Position numbers and translations under genes: made by a program. From Opisthorchis felineus (taxonomy: Eukaryota > Platyhelminthes > Trematoda > Opisthorchiida > Opisthorchiidae), in assembly GCA_004794785.1 (NCBI GenBank), contig SJOL01004646.1:165081-229080 (forward strand): DNA of 64,000 nt. Reading direction: 5' to 3'. Shown here in pieces: positions 22,901-34,159 of the stretch. The notes below the pieces were generated by a model. The model saw only the letters and a program-made list of their open reading frames with translations. It was not told the origin of the DNA and did no database searches. Every line of letters begins with the position of its first letter. The stretch's first letter is position 1.

Positions 22901-25900
22901 GTTTGCTCAGGTGCACCAATCTACGTTTGTAGTGTTCTTCATGGAACCGATGCATGAAACAGACTCCTCTTGGAGTCCACCACAGAAAACAGAGTACAGA
23001 TCCAACAGAACAGCGGATCAGAGTAAAAGCCCACAGTATTGCGTTTAGTAGATTGCATTTGTGTTGTTACTGTGTAGAGTCATTCACAGTGGAAGTTTGG
23101 GGGCGTTCTTGGAGGTAAACGATACACCCAGTCCCTAATCCACCTATCTTTGTCCACCTCTTTCTAATCCCCAAGAGGCACGCGCCTCCTATGTTAAAAA
23201 GAGCTCCTGTGGAAACATGGACCTGAGAAGGATTTTCATTCTTGGATTATTCAAAATCAGGAGCGGACTGTGTTCAACCTAGAACATGTATGCTAAACTG
23301 TGAAAAATCCTTTCTGTTCTGTTGATGGCTTGTTTTCTGAGCGTTGCGTTTTCCTAAAATCGTTAGTCGTATGGGGGTTCCACTTTCGATTGGAAACCTC
23401 GGGGGTTACACTGCTGTGCTGCCTGTGTTCCGTTATTCATTCCATTAATAGTGTAGTCACAGTAGTCGGTCACCGAATCGCTGTCCGGCTTTTGGTTGTT
23501 AGAGCCGTTTACTGTTACGGGCGGTAAGTTTTTTCAAAACCGGTTGTTGCACAAAAGTTCATAATATCAGTCTTGCAGTACGCTCACTAATCAGTGGCTT
23601 CTAGTGTTATTTGGACAGTATACAGAAGTGTTCATTTCAGGGAATGTCAGCGAGTTTAGGACGGCACCCTTCGAACTTGAGTTCTTATTCAGGGAAAAGG
23701 GACTTTGAACTTCCGCTGCTGATGGATGATGATGAAAGAGTGACGATGATAGATAACTTGAGAGCAGAAGTGATAGGAAAAGCAACGTTCATGACAAATA
23801 TTAAATTCAAGCAGTAGGGACTCGGCTTATTACTGGGAATATCCATTGTTGGACGATGCGAATAGATTTATTTTGCTTGACACCACATTGGTTTGTTATC
23901 CTGTCCGTCTGGTGAACTGCAGCTAAATGGCATGGTGGAAGTGTACCCAGTAATCCGGGTTGGATGAATCGGTTGAACCATGTACTTCACCCGCTTTGGT
24001 GCATCTCGACCAGCATGATTTTGAGTATACACTTTATCCGGTAGGACAAGACTGCGTCGAATGAAGGTGCTAAGACAGTAAACAATCACATATAGGTTAA
24101 AAACATCCATACAACGAGCCAGCCGGAGGCTGATGGCCGCCGTGCATTTTTTGATGGTGTGTAGGTCTGTCATAATCGTCCCTTCTTTCAATGTTGACTA
24201 ACTGATTAGTCCCTAACTTGGCTTTGGTTTTTCAGTGAGTAGTCCGTTTCTACAGACCGGTTTACGTCCAACTGACGGTGTCGACTCCGAAAAGCACGAT
24301 ACCATAGGCATGATCGCAATCGATCATCATGGCTCAATGGCTGTTGGACTTTCCACAAGTGGGTTGATCCACAAATTTCCTGGAAGGGTTGGAGATACAC
24401 CAATTCCAGGCGCTGGTGGATATGTGGATAATGAGGTAAGTATAGCACATTAAAGTCAGAGGTTCCTGTTTAACTCCGCTGGTTCAGAGTACCGTGTATT
24501 CATTCTTGTCGTCGTAGCATTAAGCAATTTGGGAATTTGCAATCGAGACTTCGTCATGTAAGTGAAGCCAACCTATTTTGAAAAGCCAAAAAGCACTGTA
24601 CAGTTGTTTCACCTTTATTCAGAATCATCAGCAGTGCGTGCCTCACGAAACTCAAGGAGTTTCGAACCCGCGACCTCTCGACCAGTGACTGATGACCAAG
24701 TAGCTTAAGATGGTGGACAATTCACACGATGATTGAACTTTCCGTCTGAGAAGTTGTCACTCACGGAACCAGTTGACACGTGATCAAGTGATGTGGATTC
24801 CGTGAGGGGCGCTATATCTTGTCACACTGCGGATTAAGCACATCGCTAACCAGCCGCTCGTTAGCGAACGAATTTGTCTTCAAATAATAATCGGGAGGTC
24901 GTGCTTTAGACACTCCTCGAAATTGGTGAGATGCACAGTGCTGATGTTTTCAGCTTTGTTTTATGCCCGTTTGCCTGGGGATAGCACACAGTTCGAGCCG
25001 TTCTTCACACATTTTCTGACTTACACTATATATGCCTGAGGCTTCCTAATATAGCTAGCACAGTTATCGTTGGGGTAAAATACAGTGGTCCGCTTGAACG
25101 GGGAGCAGTTGCGAGATACGGTCAATGTGGTAGTAGTTAGGGAGGGCCCATTTCTGAAAAGCAACCAGGTTGATCGATCATACATGTAAATATTACCACA
25201 GTACACTAAATTTCGATGGTGGTAGCATGAAGCACTAAAAAAAGTGAAGTAATACCATGCCCCCTCGAAAAGGCTTTCAGTCCAACGTAAACGGTAATAT
25301 TACCATGAGTAACACGGCTGTTGGGTTTGAGTTTAGCTAGCTGATGCTAAGGCTGTGGTGAGGAGTGACGGTCGGTCAAAGCACTCATCGGAACTGTGCA
25401 CACAACATGAACCCGATCAACATCCTGTCGACGGGGTCAGTATTCAACACCTCATTGTTCTGGTCACTAGCTTCAGCGGATACCACTAAGGTCACAAGGT
25501 TCTCTGTCACAACAAACTATAAAATAAAGCATATGACCCAAGTTTGAAAAACGTTACACGATTTGACCTTCACTTTGTTAGGCCAGTTGTCAATGCTGGT
25601 GGTGTATCCTAACTCCCATCCAAATCCCAATGTCTGCAGAACAAACCTGTGCGCTTGCCAACTGGTTGACTGTCACGCACGTCTAGGGATGTGCTCAGAT
25701 CACTTTTTGGCGTCACTTTTTTGATGAATGAAATAGCAGCCATATATACTTAACAGTGTACCTATGTCCAACTTGGAAAGTGGCATGTTTAGAACTCGAA
25801 AATTCGACCGATTTTCCACGATGTGCAGTGTATACGACTGAGTACGCGCTAGCGGTATTGGTACACTTGCTGGAGTGAACTGATTTGTTCTTATTAACGG

Positions 25901-27467
25901 CAGTTTTGATCGAGATCAAACATTCGTGAAACGGATCAAAACCATTCTATCCATCTGGACATTTTCTGTGCAAATATATTCAATACTTACTGGATCGACA
26001 CCTAGATATATCATAGTTTCCTATGTAACAAGGAATCACTGCACACTTCCTGCTGTGACTGGCCCTGGAAGTTGCGATCGTGATGTTTCATTTGATTTTG
26101 GGTACAAGTGCAACAACACTCAGAACAAATACTGCTTGTCGGAAACGGACTAAATATTTCCGGTGGGCGAGTGACCTTCGTCACTTTGGTTGCTCTTCGA
26201 GCAAAAATGAATGCACATCCATTAGTTGACAGTTTCATCTTCGCCCAAACCGCGATGACGTTCCCACCGCCTGGGTCGAGACAGTACTGTTCATATGTCC
26301 GTCTGGCCTTCTCTCATGTTAACCCAGGGTTCACTCTACCCACACCCTGGTACTCTTCAACCCATGCGTTCAACCACATTGCTGCCTGCTACACTGATAT
26401 CCGACCTTGTAAAATGACCTCGGTTGTCTGATTTTTCTTGGCATTCAGGTTGGTCTATCGTCGTCTGTGTTCCACTGTGATCAGTGGGTTTGTACCTAGA
26501 AAACAGCCGTTGTTTCCCTCTGGGACTTCACCGTCTTGTCTCTTGATGTGCGCGGTTTGTTCTTTTCCAGTGTTAGATGAAGGTAATCCAGCCCTGCTAG
26601 CACACCAACACTACAATAATTTCAGTTAATAGGCTTACCTTACAAGGGTTGGTCGCATCAGTCCAAGGTTGTTCAGCTTTAACACCATTTTGGTACCTAG
26701 CTCACATGCCACCCAAAGGAAGCACGAGGGCTGAGATGCCCAAACATGGAGAGGAGCAGTCGAGATACTTGGGTTGGGTTCGAACCACGAACCTCCCGGT
26801 CGCGCCTCAACCACTATCTTGAGAAGCTGGTCGTAGAAATCGTCGTAGTAACAGAATTTTTCTTTTGGGAAGACGATCACTCCACTAGATCCATCTGAAA
26901 CAGTGCCACCGATTGGTACCTGAGTCAGAATAACCGTTTGTTTCCACTTTAATTTTCTCCTAATTTGGCTTACATCATCAGAGGGCTCAACGGACTTCTA
27001 CTACAGGAAGAGTCTAACATGATTGTTGATTTGTTGGAAGCGTTTCCTATATGTGGAATACGACATCATTTCATTGACCACTTTAAAAGTGCATACAGCT
27101 GTTAGGTTGATAGCTCTGATGGAAAAAACTACCACGTTTTCGGAAAACACCAATAAACTCTCAATTTCTTATTAGGAATAATCTACCCGGCTCGCTTGTG
27201 AAAAACTAAAAATTTTGAACAGCTTCCGGCAAGTCAACCGATGTGCAACACCTCCTTTTCCACTTCCAAATGTGCTGGCTTGACTGGGAATAGCAATTAC
27301 TAGATGTAAGGTTTTCTGTGTATCGATTTCAGGTTGGCGGTGCTGTTGGGACGGGAGATGGTGACATAATGATGCGTTTTCTTCTGAGTTACCAAGCCGT
27401 CCAGTTAATGCGTCAGGGTATTGGTCCGACAGAAGCCTGCGAAAAAAGCCTACAGATGGTTAAGCAG
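16652..27467 (+). CDS. AGA: N(4)-(beta-N-acetylglucosaminyl)-L-asparaginase, copy 2 (four exons, C-terminus not found)
   Basis: Second, tandem AGA gene. Exons 16652-16972, 18248-18521, 24236-24435 and 27333-27467 have the same phases as copy 1, and exons 2 and 4 have identical lengths. The start ATG at 16652 opens a typical secretory leader ([19 protein letters not shown]), consistent with a lysosomal enzyme. The alpha subunit has VVATWPF and GNSPDEEG and keeps both cysteines of HCQPNY and NCGPY. The beta subunit begins at the Thr of HDTIGM and carries [11 protein letters not shown] and GTGDGD. Only one Cys is present in the GCTSAEED region, where human AGA has a disulfide. Introns are 1275, 5714 and 2897 bp. 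Intron 2 is swollen by a Penelope-like element, a palindrome and a sense-oriented hammerhead; intron 3 holds an antisense hammerhead element and a SINE. The final exon was not recognised. This looks like the functional lysosomal copy. Confidence 0.9.
18248..18521 (+). CDS. AGA: AGA copy 2, exon 2
   Basis: 274 nt after an acceptor ending TTTCTTTAG; ends before GTAAGT in phase 1. Encodes [43 protein letters not shown] and NCGPYRP. The first codon is Ala where copy 1 has Val; this residue sits directly at the intron boundary. Confidence 0.88.
18713..18792 (-). repeat. inverted partner of repeat family alpha
   Basis: The reverse complement of this segment matches 18885-18950 over about 60 bases with only a few differences (CATAAACGAGA, ATTCAGTTGAGT, AAAACCAAATTGATATG). 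The two arms face each other across roughly 95 bases and form a large imperfect palindrome in intron 2 of AGA copy 2. This suggests two opposed insertions or an inverted terminal arrangement. Confidence 0.65.
18885..19085 (+). repeat. hammerhead-bearing dispersed repeat family alpha, copy B
   Basis: Best preserved copy of the family seen also at 7096-7262 and 44495-44705. From 5' to 3': the palindrome arm, GGGTTCAAGTAGAACAT, ACGGAAACTCGGG, and the hammerhead core at 19019-19061. It is sense to the host AGA gene but antisense to the nearby Penelope-like coding remnant. An assignment to the terminal repeat of that element is possible but unproven. Confidence 0.65.
19019..19061 (+). ncRNA. type I hammerhead ribozyme
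   Basis: Order is stem I strand GCCTAC (19019-19024), CTGATGA (19025-19031), 14-nt stem II and CAAGAA loop (19032-19045), GAAAC (19046-19050), CG, then GTC (19053-19055) and the second stem I strand ATGGGC (19056-19061). Five of six stem I positions pair, counting one G-U. Stem II pairs at three of four positions. The predicted cut is after 19055. Stem III is only the CCGG segment. That is too short for a stable monomer but self-complementary, as in the minimal hammerheads known from Penelope-like elements that are thought to act as dimers. The motif is sense-oriented in an AGA intron. Confidence 0.68.
20007..21318 (-). mobile_element. Penelope-like retroelement remnant (RT + GIY-YIG), inactive
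   Basis: Minus-strand retroelement inserted in intron 2 of AGA copy 2. Reading 5' to 3': [18 protein letters not shown] motif A as [14 protein letters not shown], motif B region [14 protein letters not shown], motif C YVDDTFDV, then [13 protein letters not shown] of the GIY-YIG endonuclease. This order is diagnostic of Penelope-like elements. Defects: a TAA at 21118-21120 between motifs A and B, the catalytic Asp of motif A changed to His (codon 21216-21214), Gly to Arg in motif B, and a one-base frame shift near 20365 just before the endonuclease. The 5' half of the protein is missing beyond about 21318. Three independent lesions show an old, dead copy. Confidence 0.88.
21701..21907 (+). pseudogene. 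possible GIY-YIG-like fragment of a second retroelement
   Basis: The + strand frame ends with [16 protein letters not shown], which resembles the Tyr-(Val/Ile)-Gly-Gln start of Penelope-type GIY-YIG nucleases. No RT domain or downstream nuclease residues are visible, and orientation is opposite to the element at 20007-21318. Chance similarity is a real alternative. Confidence 0.25.
24236..24435 (+). CDS. AGA: AGA copy 2, exon 3 (catalytic Thr)
   Basis: Starts after GGTTTTTCAG and ends before GTAAGT. The linker is three residues longer than in copy 1 and unrelated in sequence, as expected for the processed junction. [27 protein letters not shown] and [16 protein letters not shown] match the family core closely. 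Confidence 0.88.
24560..24715 (-). repeat. SINE-like element with tRNA-like B box and hammerhead
   Basis: In the minus orientation a tRNA-like region with B box GGTTCGAAACT (24668-24658) is followed by a hammerhead core (24637-24593) and then by the 3' part of the 80-base block shared with 2353-2432. A pol III-type promoter next to a hammerhead is the arrangement of schistosome SM-alpha elements. It lies antisense in intron 3 of AGA copy 2. The 5' limit is not exact. Confidence 0.6.
24593..24637 (-). ncRNA. type I hammerhead ribozyme with perfect stem I
   Basis: Minus strand: GCACTG (24637-24632), CTGATGA (24631-24625), 14-nt stem-loop with loop GAATAA (24624-24611), GAAAC (24610-24606), loop AACT, GTA (24601-24599), then CAGTGC (24598-24593). 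The two stem I strands are perfectly complementary over 6 bp. Stem II pairs at three of four positions, one of them G-U. The cut would fall after 24599. Stem III is a single C-G pair closed by AACT, as in minimal hammerheads. All core catalytic nucleotides are present. Confidence 0.7.
26669..26826 (-). repeat. tRNA-derived SINE, diverged copy
   Basis: Minus-strand head carries B box GGTTCGAACCC (26786-26776) after an A-box-like CTCAAGATAGTGGTTGAG. The body then gives GCCCTCGTGCTTCC and ends GGTGTTAAAGCTGAAC, matching 55383-55572 and 63184-63369. The central core is shortened (part of the GCCAGGTTGCCC block is lost). No target-site duplication is obvious, so it is an older insertion in intron 3 of AGA copy 2. 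Confidence 0.75.
27333..27467 (+). CDS. AGA: AGA copy 2, exon 4
   Basis: 45 codons after an acceptor ending [27 protein letters not shown] and [15 protein letters not shown] match copy 1 almost residue for residue. The donor is the strong GTGAGT. The remaining C-terminal piece of the protein was not found downstream. Confidence 0.87.
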
Positions 27468-29869
27468 GTGAGTGCGGTTGACGTTGATAATTGATGATTC
27501 CTACACAGTACTCTGTCGTACAACAACCAGTTCTTGCAGAACAGTTTATGAATTGCATCCCGATAGGTTTCCTCTAGTATGATCCTGTGGCACCTGAGAG
27601 TTAGATTTCTACAGATTTCTCCGTATATATGAGAATAGAAAACAGGTGTTAAGAGAAGAGAGCTAATCCAGAGACGCAAGTGCGGCATGTCTCAGTGTCA
27701 GCACCATACTATGTTGTCTATAAGTCTGTTGAATTCAGATCTCGGGCTGAAAGTTTGACAGCTAGTCGAGTATGAGCTACGCGAATACGTAGAAGTTGAA
27801 TACACAATTTTCGAAGTGGCGGAAAAGTACAAGAGACTCCTGGTATGGTACCACTCATAAGATTGATGAAAACTCCCGGACAAACCATTATCGATTTGTC
27901 TATACTGGGGCTTGTAAGCTAGGCTGATATTCATGTCTCCTATGGATACCAACTTAATTTGCAAGCAATTCTTTTTCCATAATAGGCTGTTGTATGGGAC
28001 TTGATACACTGGCACAGGCGTGATACCAAAACAACTAGACATTCGTAAAAAATGCAAAAGCTGCTAGGTCTGCGAATGTGGTGCTCTGTGAAAATCCTTC
28101 GCGCAAGTTAGCGGAATAAAAGGTCGTACTACTCAATTACTTCTCTGCATACCTCACTCTTTCAGCGCTCCGTTGGTCAGAATGATCATCGTTTCCCATC
28201 GATGATAAAACCTATTATCACGTTGATCAAGGAAACATCGAAAAATGTCTTAATAATTAACTGATAGATTTTGTTGTGTTGTTATCAAGTGGCCGTCCGA
28301 ACTGTGGAAAATGTTCACACCTGAACACCTAAGCAAAATTCCGTTCGTTTAGTACGAAATTACTCTCCATGAAGAAAATTTTCTCATTGTGCTGATTTCC
28401 ATCAGGTTTTTGGTAGGAGCGTCTACTTGTCAAGAGGAGAGTCCATGAACTCAAAGCCAGTGTCTTTCGTTACATTCGTGACCTCCTGATTGGTAAAACT
28501 TTTGTCAATGGTAATTTATAATCGGTTTCTACAGTCGTGATTGTTGTATCCCAAGGCTATGTGCTTAGTGGCGTCCCTTTCAAGGTCTTCATGAATGAAC
28601 TTCTAAGGGCCGTGGAAGTTGACTGTCTGCTGAATGCTTACCATCTGAAGATATGGGAAGCAACAGGGTCTGATGACGCAATACAGGTGCTCCAGACAGT
28701 TCTGGACTCGTCGCATGATTGATCCTCTCGGCTGCTTTTTTTTAACCAGCCACGACAGATGCTGTGTGATGCCCATGAGGGAGCAGAACTTTGTGGTGTG
28801 TGTAACTTCAAGCAGCATGCTTTTTGAGGCTTCCTACCCCTCCTAATATCTTCAGACATGGGGACGACCGCTGATCGCAGCAGTTTCGCGAAGCTTAGAA
28901 TGTCTTTCACTTCCAAATCTCTGTAGGCGCATACCTTCTCGGATGAGCAGTTTGTGTGTATGGATGCTTTCTGATGGTTGTCAGGCAAGCTGTTTTGTCT
29001 ACTGCTCTTCGCTCCTTTTCGTCTCACCCTCAAGTACCCACTTCATATTCAGAAACCACAGGAGGAAAGTCTTCTGGATGAAATCCAGGGAGAAGTACAG
29101 ATCCTGTATGTGGGCTGCGTAGGCCCTGGTGTAGGATATCAGCACCAACTAAATCTCTCTAGCGTTATCGTGACATTATATGAAAACGCTGGACTGTAAT
29201 AGGTGAAGACCTCTGGCGATGGCCACAGATAGAACTAACGAGATAGACAGCAACGACAGACAGATATTTAAGGTAGGGAGGAGGACGGTTTGGATGCCCC
29301 AAGAGCGACTGGAGTGATCAATCTATGGAACGAAGCGTTGCTGGTTCACTGTGAAAAGGAATTCGGTGCGCGACGCAGTAAATGCTATCAGCTGCGACAA
29401 ATCTTTCCAATACAACTAAGTCTGTGTGAAAGGATTTATACGGGATTCAGCCGTTTTGCCATCTTTACCTCAGTGAAGTAAGTGACCGACACACGACGCA
29501 CATGCTCGTAGGGTACATGCGAAGCTTGCGTAACTCGGTAAGTTCAAAAACGACCAGTAAACATATGCAGAATAATATACAAACATAAACAAAACAGCCA
29601 GTACACGATATTTTGACGGTTGCATTTGTGACCTTGATTTTATTTCCCTTGCTAGGTAGAACGAAACTGACCAGTTTTACTCATCTAAAACAGCCCAAGA
29701 CAAGAAAAACGCGGTTCATACTATTCTCTTCCGTGTCAAACGATACCATGCTAACTTTACTGATAGTTTCTTCACGGAAAAGTTTGCTTTTCGTCCAAAT
29801 AAACAGGGTCGTGTGCCGGGGATAAGAAGGACATGGAAACTAAAAGGCTGTAAGTGTGCATGTTATTAG

Positions 29870-30098
29870 CAATTGTTTCCAACGCCCCGTTGTTCTTCCA
29901 ACATCACAACGGAATAACGAGTCATCCGCTCTCATCGCCCGTCAGACCTCTATTGAGCAAACAATACTCATTCATCTTGACCATTTGCTGTATCTGATGT
30001 CATTGGGATCTAAACCAGCAGACAAAATGAACACCAATTTCCTTGACTCTGTCCGCAAATTTCTGACGGATTCTTTTAACGTTGGTTCATTCGAATAA
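29870..30098 (+). CDS. candidate terminal exon, unknown protein
   Basis: After an acceptor-like GTTATTAG, an open frame of about 76 residues runs to TAA. It has a balanced composition and amphipathic stretches (SIEQTILIHLDHLLYLMSLG, NTNFLDSVRKFLTDSF), suggesting helices. The family is not recognised, and no partner exon was found with confidence. It does not resemble the AGA C-terminus. Confidence 0.25.
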
Positions 30099-32095
30099 CT
30101 CTGACAACAGTCACCCTTGGCTCTTACTCTACAGAGGGTCTAGATGATGATATCTGATATTCTTTAGAGACTCGTTTGTAGGACTCCACTCACCTCCATG
30201 TACATTCGCCATCTTCGAATCCCAAATGGATTTCCTGCCTCCATTACCTGGAAACCCATAATCCGCCCCAGTTGGTGTTGCAGGTGTGGGCATGGCCTTC
30301 AGTAAATGTGCCGAAATTGTTATTATGGAATGGATACTAGTAAACAATAGACTGTGCACTCGGAGTACTGAGGTCAACAAAAGTGAATGCACAGTAGGAC
30401 ACCAAACGCTGCCTTGTTGTCTCTGTTTACGCGTCAACTGATTGCAATCCCATTGTATGAAAAATTATCTCAACAATCAGCTTGCGGACTGGTAAAATCT
30501 CCTGGGAGCGATACTTGTTAGATATATAAACGCGCAGTTTAGTCATCTTTAGTCTAATTAAATGTACGTGAGTGCTCTAAATCCTCCATATGACTGAAAC
30601 TTACAACGACGACCATTTGCTTTGTCCAGATCGCCTGTTTTTGATTAGTTTGAACTTCTGGCACCGTGAACGCTGTCTTTTAATCTGGTATCCACCCTCC
30701 ACACGTCAGAAGTTGACAGATTTATTACAATAACTATAAGCTACTGGTGAAGCAGACCTGTGTGGGACTTTCGTCACAAGTGGAACAGCCAGTTGAAATC
30801 TGATCACGCATTGGTTTGTGCCAAACCAGTGAGAGCAGACGTTACCAGGTGAACCTAGCCGAACTTCGCAGCCTCATTCTAATCCGAACTTCCTCTTAAA
30901 CTGCGGATGTCAGCTTGTGTGTCCGTCGCAGCGCCTTGGTCCTTAATTAAACATGCCCTCCGTAAAACTGCGAGCAACGTCTGTGGTCCTCCTGTCTGCG
31001 CAGTCAGTTCGCTGCTCAATTCAACTAACGAATTTACGGAAAACATCGGCCTGATCATAGTCGGGAGATCATGAGATCTGGTGGTGCAAGCAAAGACCTG
31101 GGCTCTCTGTGCTAGGTTAAAGATACCTTCTCTAGTTGTTGTTCTGTGTACGACATGTAATGCAAATTCAACTACATGGATACCTTATTTGACGTGCCGT
31201 GTTTTGTAGAAGAGACAATGGTTTAAGCCATAAGCCTGGTCTGTCTCGTGAGTCTTTTTTAGGGAGCACGCACGAGGCTATCGGGACACTTCGCATAAAG
31301 CGGTATCCTTGAATTTATTATGGGCTTGTTGCCGAGATTCCCCAAAAATTAAGACACCACGCTTAACCGGGCAAGGGAGATTAGAGACAGCCCCATGAAT
31401 TTGAAGAGTCTTTCTCAAATAAACATTGTGCTGTTAAGTGGCGAACTTTTTCTGGCTAATAGCTAGCGAGCATATGGCTGAATGGGTTCAGCTTGCAAAC
31501 ATTTTAGTACGTTGTTTTAGTTTTTGAACGCTAGTCACGCCTCACGCTGATCCATTTTGTCTCAGGCCAGTGTTGCTCGATAGTCACGCCAAGGCTGGCT
31601 TTTGTCATTGATCGCCGCCGAATCGAACTAATATATCCGCGTTTGCGGGCAAAGACTATCGTACAAGGTCTGTGGTGCTTGGTCTGACCTTTGTGTGTTG
31701 CTTCGTACTGCAGGCCCTAATTATACGTAATTCTCCCGAGTTTTGAAGGTTTGTTTGTTAAGCATCCGGAACCTGATAAACCAAGCCGATCCACAAGCTT
31801 TTGAGGCAAAGAACAACTACCACTCGCGAATCGGTTAGTCACCGAGAAACTGAAGGTTTGTGCAGAATAAAACCTGCAAAAATGATCCGTCTCCCCTTCG
31901 GACAATAGCAAGCGTAATTCTTCAATACTGGACATTCCAAAGCTGTGATGGTTCATGAAACCTTCACGTTGCCTTCGGCGGAACGAACCTACACACCTTA
32001 GCTCCACAACTGACAAATGTTAAAATGTGGCAATAAATATGGAACCACTTAGTTCCACGGATGGTTGCCAAAGAACCGCGGTTGGTTTCCCCATC

Positions 32096-32127
32096 TAATA
32101 ATAATAATAACAATAATAATATTATTG
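32096..32127. repeat. (TAA)n microsatellite
   Basis: Imperfect TAA/ATA repeat of about 32 bases. On the minus strand it reads TTA-rich and follows non-random-looking sequence (a frame with SWTKQKPVRFVERKDASN). It may be the 3' tail of a LINE or SINE, since the SINE at 55383 also ends in TTATTAT. Confidence 0.6.
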
Positions 32128-33934
32128 TATCTAAAGCAGACGCCCTTGTGTGATTACTCCAAAATTCAGTTAGTGGATTACTTGCATCTTTGCGCTCCAC
32201 AAACCGCACTGGTTTCTGTTTGGTCCACGAACGTATACCGATGAAACTCATTGAAGAAAAGATTCGCTTCACTCGGGGACACTTTCTTTCTGTATTAGTG
32301 CTTGATATTTAAACCGGGACAATTAGGTAGGCAGACTACAACTCGCTGAGGTGAAAGATAAAGTAAATTTCGATAAGTAATAGACATTTATATTCGAGTT
32401 CTTGCATAATTTCTTTTGTCCGTTCAGGATGGTCAGTGGAGTGGTGCTTTGGTCGCACTCACGCGCGACGGGAAATTCGGGTCTGCTTGTCGAGGCTTCG
32501 GAACATTTCACATGAGCGTACGGACGAACGCACTTGGCAATGAATCAAAAGTTATCAGTGTGCCTTGTCCATCGAGTTGAATTGTAGCCGAACTACACTG
32601 CAGTTGTCAATTGCAGCCATTTTAGCCAATGCTACCGGACAATAGATATTTGCATGTCAGCGCCTTTCTTGTTATTTTGGTGCCAGAAATGTACCGAATT
32701 TGTCAGTCAATCGAAGAATCAAATCAACCAACCAAATAGAAACTATGATATGAACGGTCATCCGATCTCACTAGAGAGAAGATATGCACCCATCACCGCT
32801 ACTCACGTTACAACCAACGCGGATTCGTGTATAAATGCATCTTTGTTAAAGACAACTTCGTTGAAGTCAACTATCCTCTCGTGTGCTGTTAATCTCCTGG
32901 TTGTAGACCACAGAGAGATTCCATTATGCTTTCCAATGAGCTTTCCCAAACGGAATGTAGCCACCAGCAAGTTCTCCGTGATCAGAAAGTATACCATTTA
33001 CAGTTTCTGATTTTTACAACCAAATCGCACGGTGCTATGCGGCGAATAAGATACAAAAATCTGAACAGGGTTTTCTCAGCACTCACTGTTAGACTGGCTT
33101 TTGCGCAGTCTATATTCTATGCCGTCTAACATGTCAAAAAATCGTGGAACACCACAAACTGAATTTGTAGCTGGAACTAGTGGTGGACTTCAACGTTCGG
33201 GTAGCAAACATAAGATTCTATAATTATTTGCAGCACCTCATGGTAAGGTTACAACTTGAAGACATTCTCAGTGATGTGATGCGAAAAAATTCGAGCCAGT
33301 TTACTGAGAACCATGGAGAACGCTTCCTTTTGTGAACCGAAGGTGCACATTTGGATATCACTCGGATAGTGCAGCCACTTAGGTATTCGCTATGAAAATG
33401 ACTAGAAATGATTGGGCTATCTAGTCAGCCTATTTTCAGGACCAAACAACTTAATAACTGTGATGCCTCAATGTGAAACATTGACTCCAATCTAGATGCA
33501 CTTGTACTGGCCCGTTCACAGGAGACTCTAACTAGTCCAACATTTCTCCAGACCACTACGTGTGCACTATCGGTTTTCCATATTGGGATCGCAAGGCCCT
33601 TCGAACAAACTTCAAACACAGAATTTCCCATATCTTAAGTAAAAACCGGTTCGAACCTCTGATAACGGCTACCAATAAAGCTGGAAACAGTATGAAAGCC
33701 CACGTGGAATGCTCCATTAAGTAAACCTGGTTTTCAGCAGCGACACTGTGAGATAAAAATGGGGGAACTTTATAGGATGAAAGGAGCTCATGCTCATTTA
33801 AAGAAGTCCCAAATGGTCCCGCTGGTAAAACAGAAATTATGATGGTTCCGTTCCCGAAAAGTGATCCCTGTGCGTAACTGGGGGGTACCGTACAGCGTGT
33901 AATAATTACGAGGCGCGCACACTGCGTCCAGCTG

Positions 33935-34159
33935 TCAGAACGCCCCGACAAGTGCATTGCGTGGATGCGTAACAGACGCCAAATTTTGGATGACTAACCA
34001 CGCCATCAGTCCGGCAAACATCTCCCGGGTCTGCTTATTGCTGTCAAATATTCGGATGAAGGAGTGTTTCAGGTTTTCCCATACCGATCGGCTTATGGAC
34101 TTGTTAAATGCAATTGCCAATTGAGTAGCAAGAACCCTACCCCGCTCGATATTATCATC
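33935..34159 (-). CDS. candidate exon, unknown protein
   Basis: Begins after an acceptor TGTCATCCTTAG in phase 0 and is open for 74 codons to a stop. The peptide starts DDNIERGRVLATQLAIAFNK and continues with KHSFIRIFDSNKQTREMF and LMAWLVIQN, looking like packed helices. I do not recognise the family. Bcl-2 BH1 was considered because of the GRV segment, but the flanking residues do not fit. Confidence 0.3.
   Translation of the reverse strand, partial: DDNIERGRVLATQLAIAFNKSISRSVWENLKHSFIRIFDSNKQTREMFAGLMAWLVIQNLASVTHPRNALVGAF

Larger units (their letters stand above)
27468..33934. other. no confident gene; short candidate exons and repeats
   Basis: Most open frames look random. A minus-strand frame ending just before a GGAG/GTGAGT donor near 30195 (DYGFPGNGG, KSIWDSKMANVHG) could be an exon but is unrecognised. 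A (TAA)n tract sits at 32096-32127. The C-terminal exon of AGA copy 2 should be near here but was not recognised. Confidence 0.35.

Noticed and set aside
33425..33957. long minus-strand frames considered as retroelement coding
   Set aside because: No reverse transcriptase, integrase or protease motif is visible.
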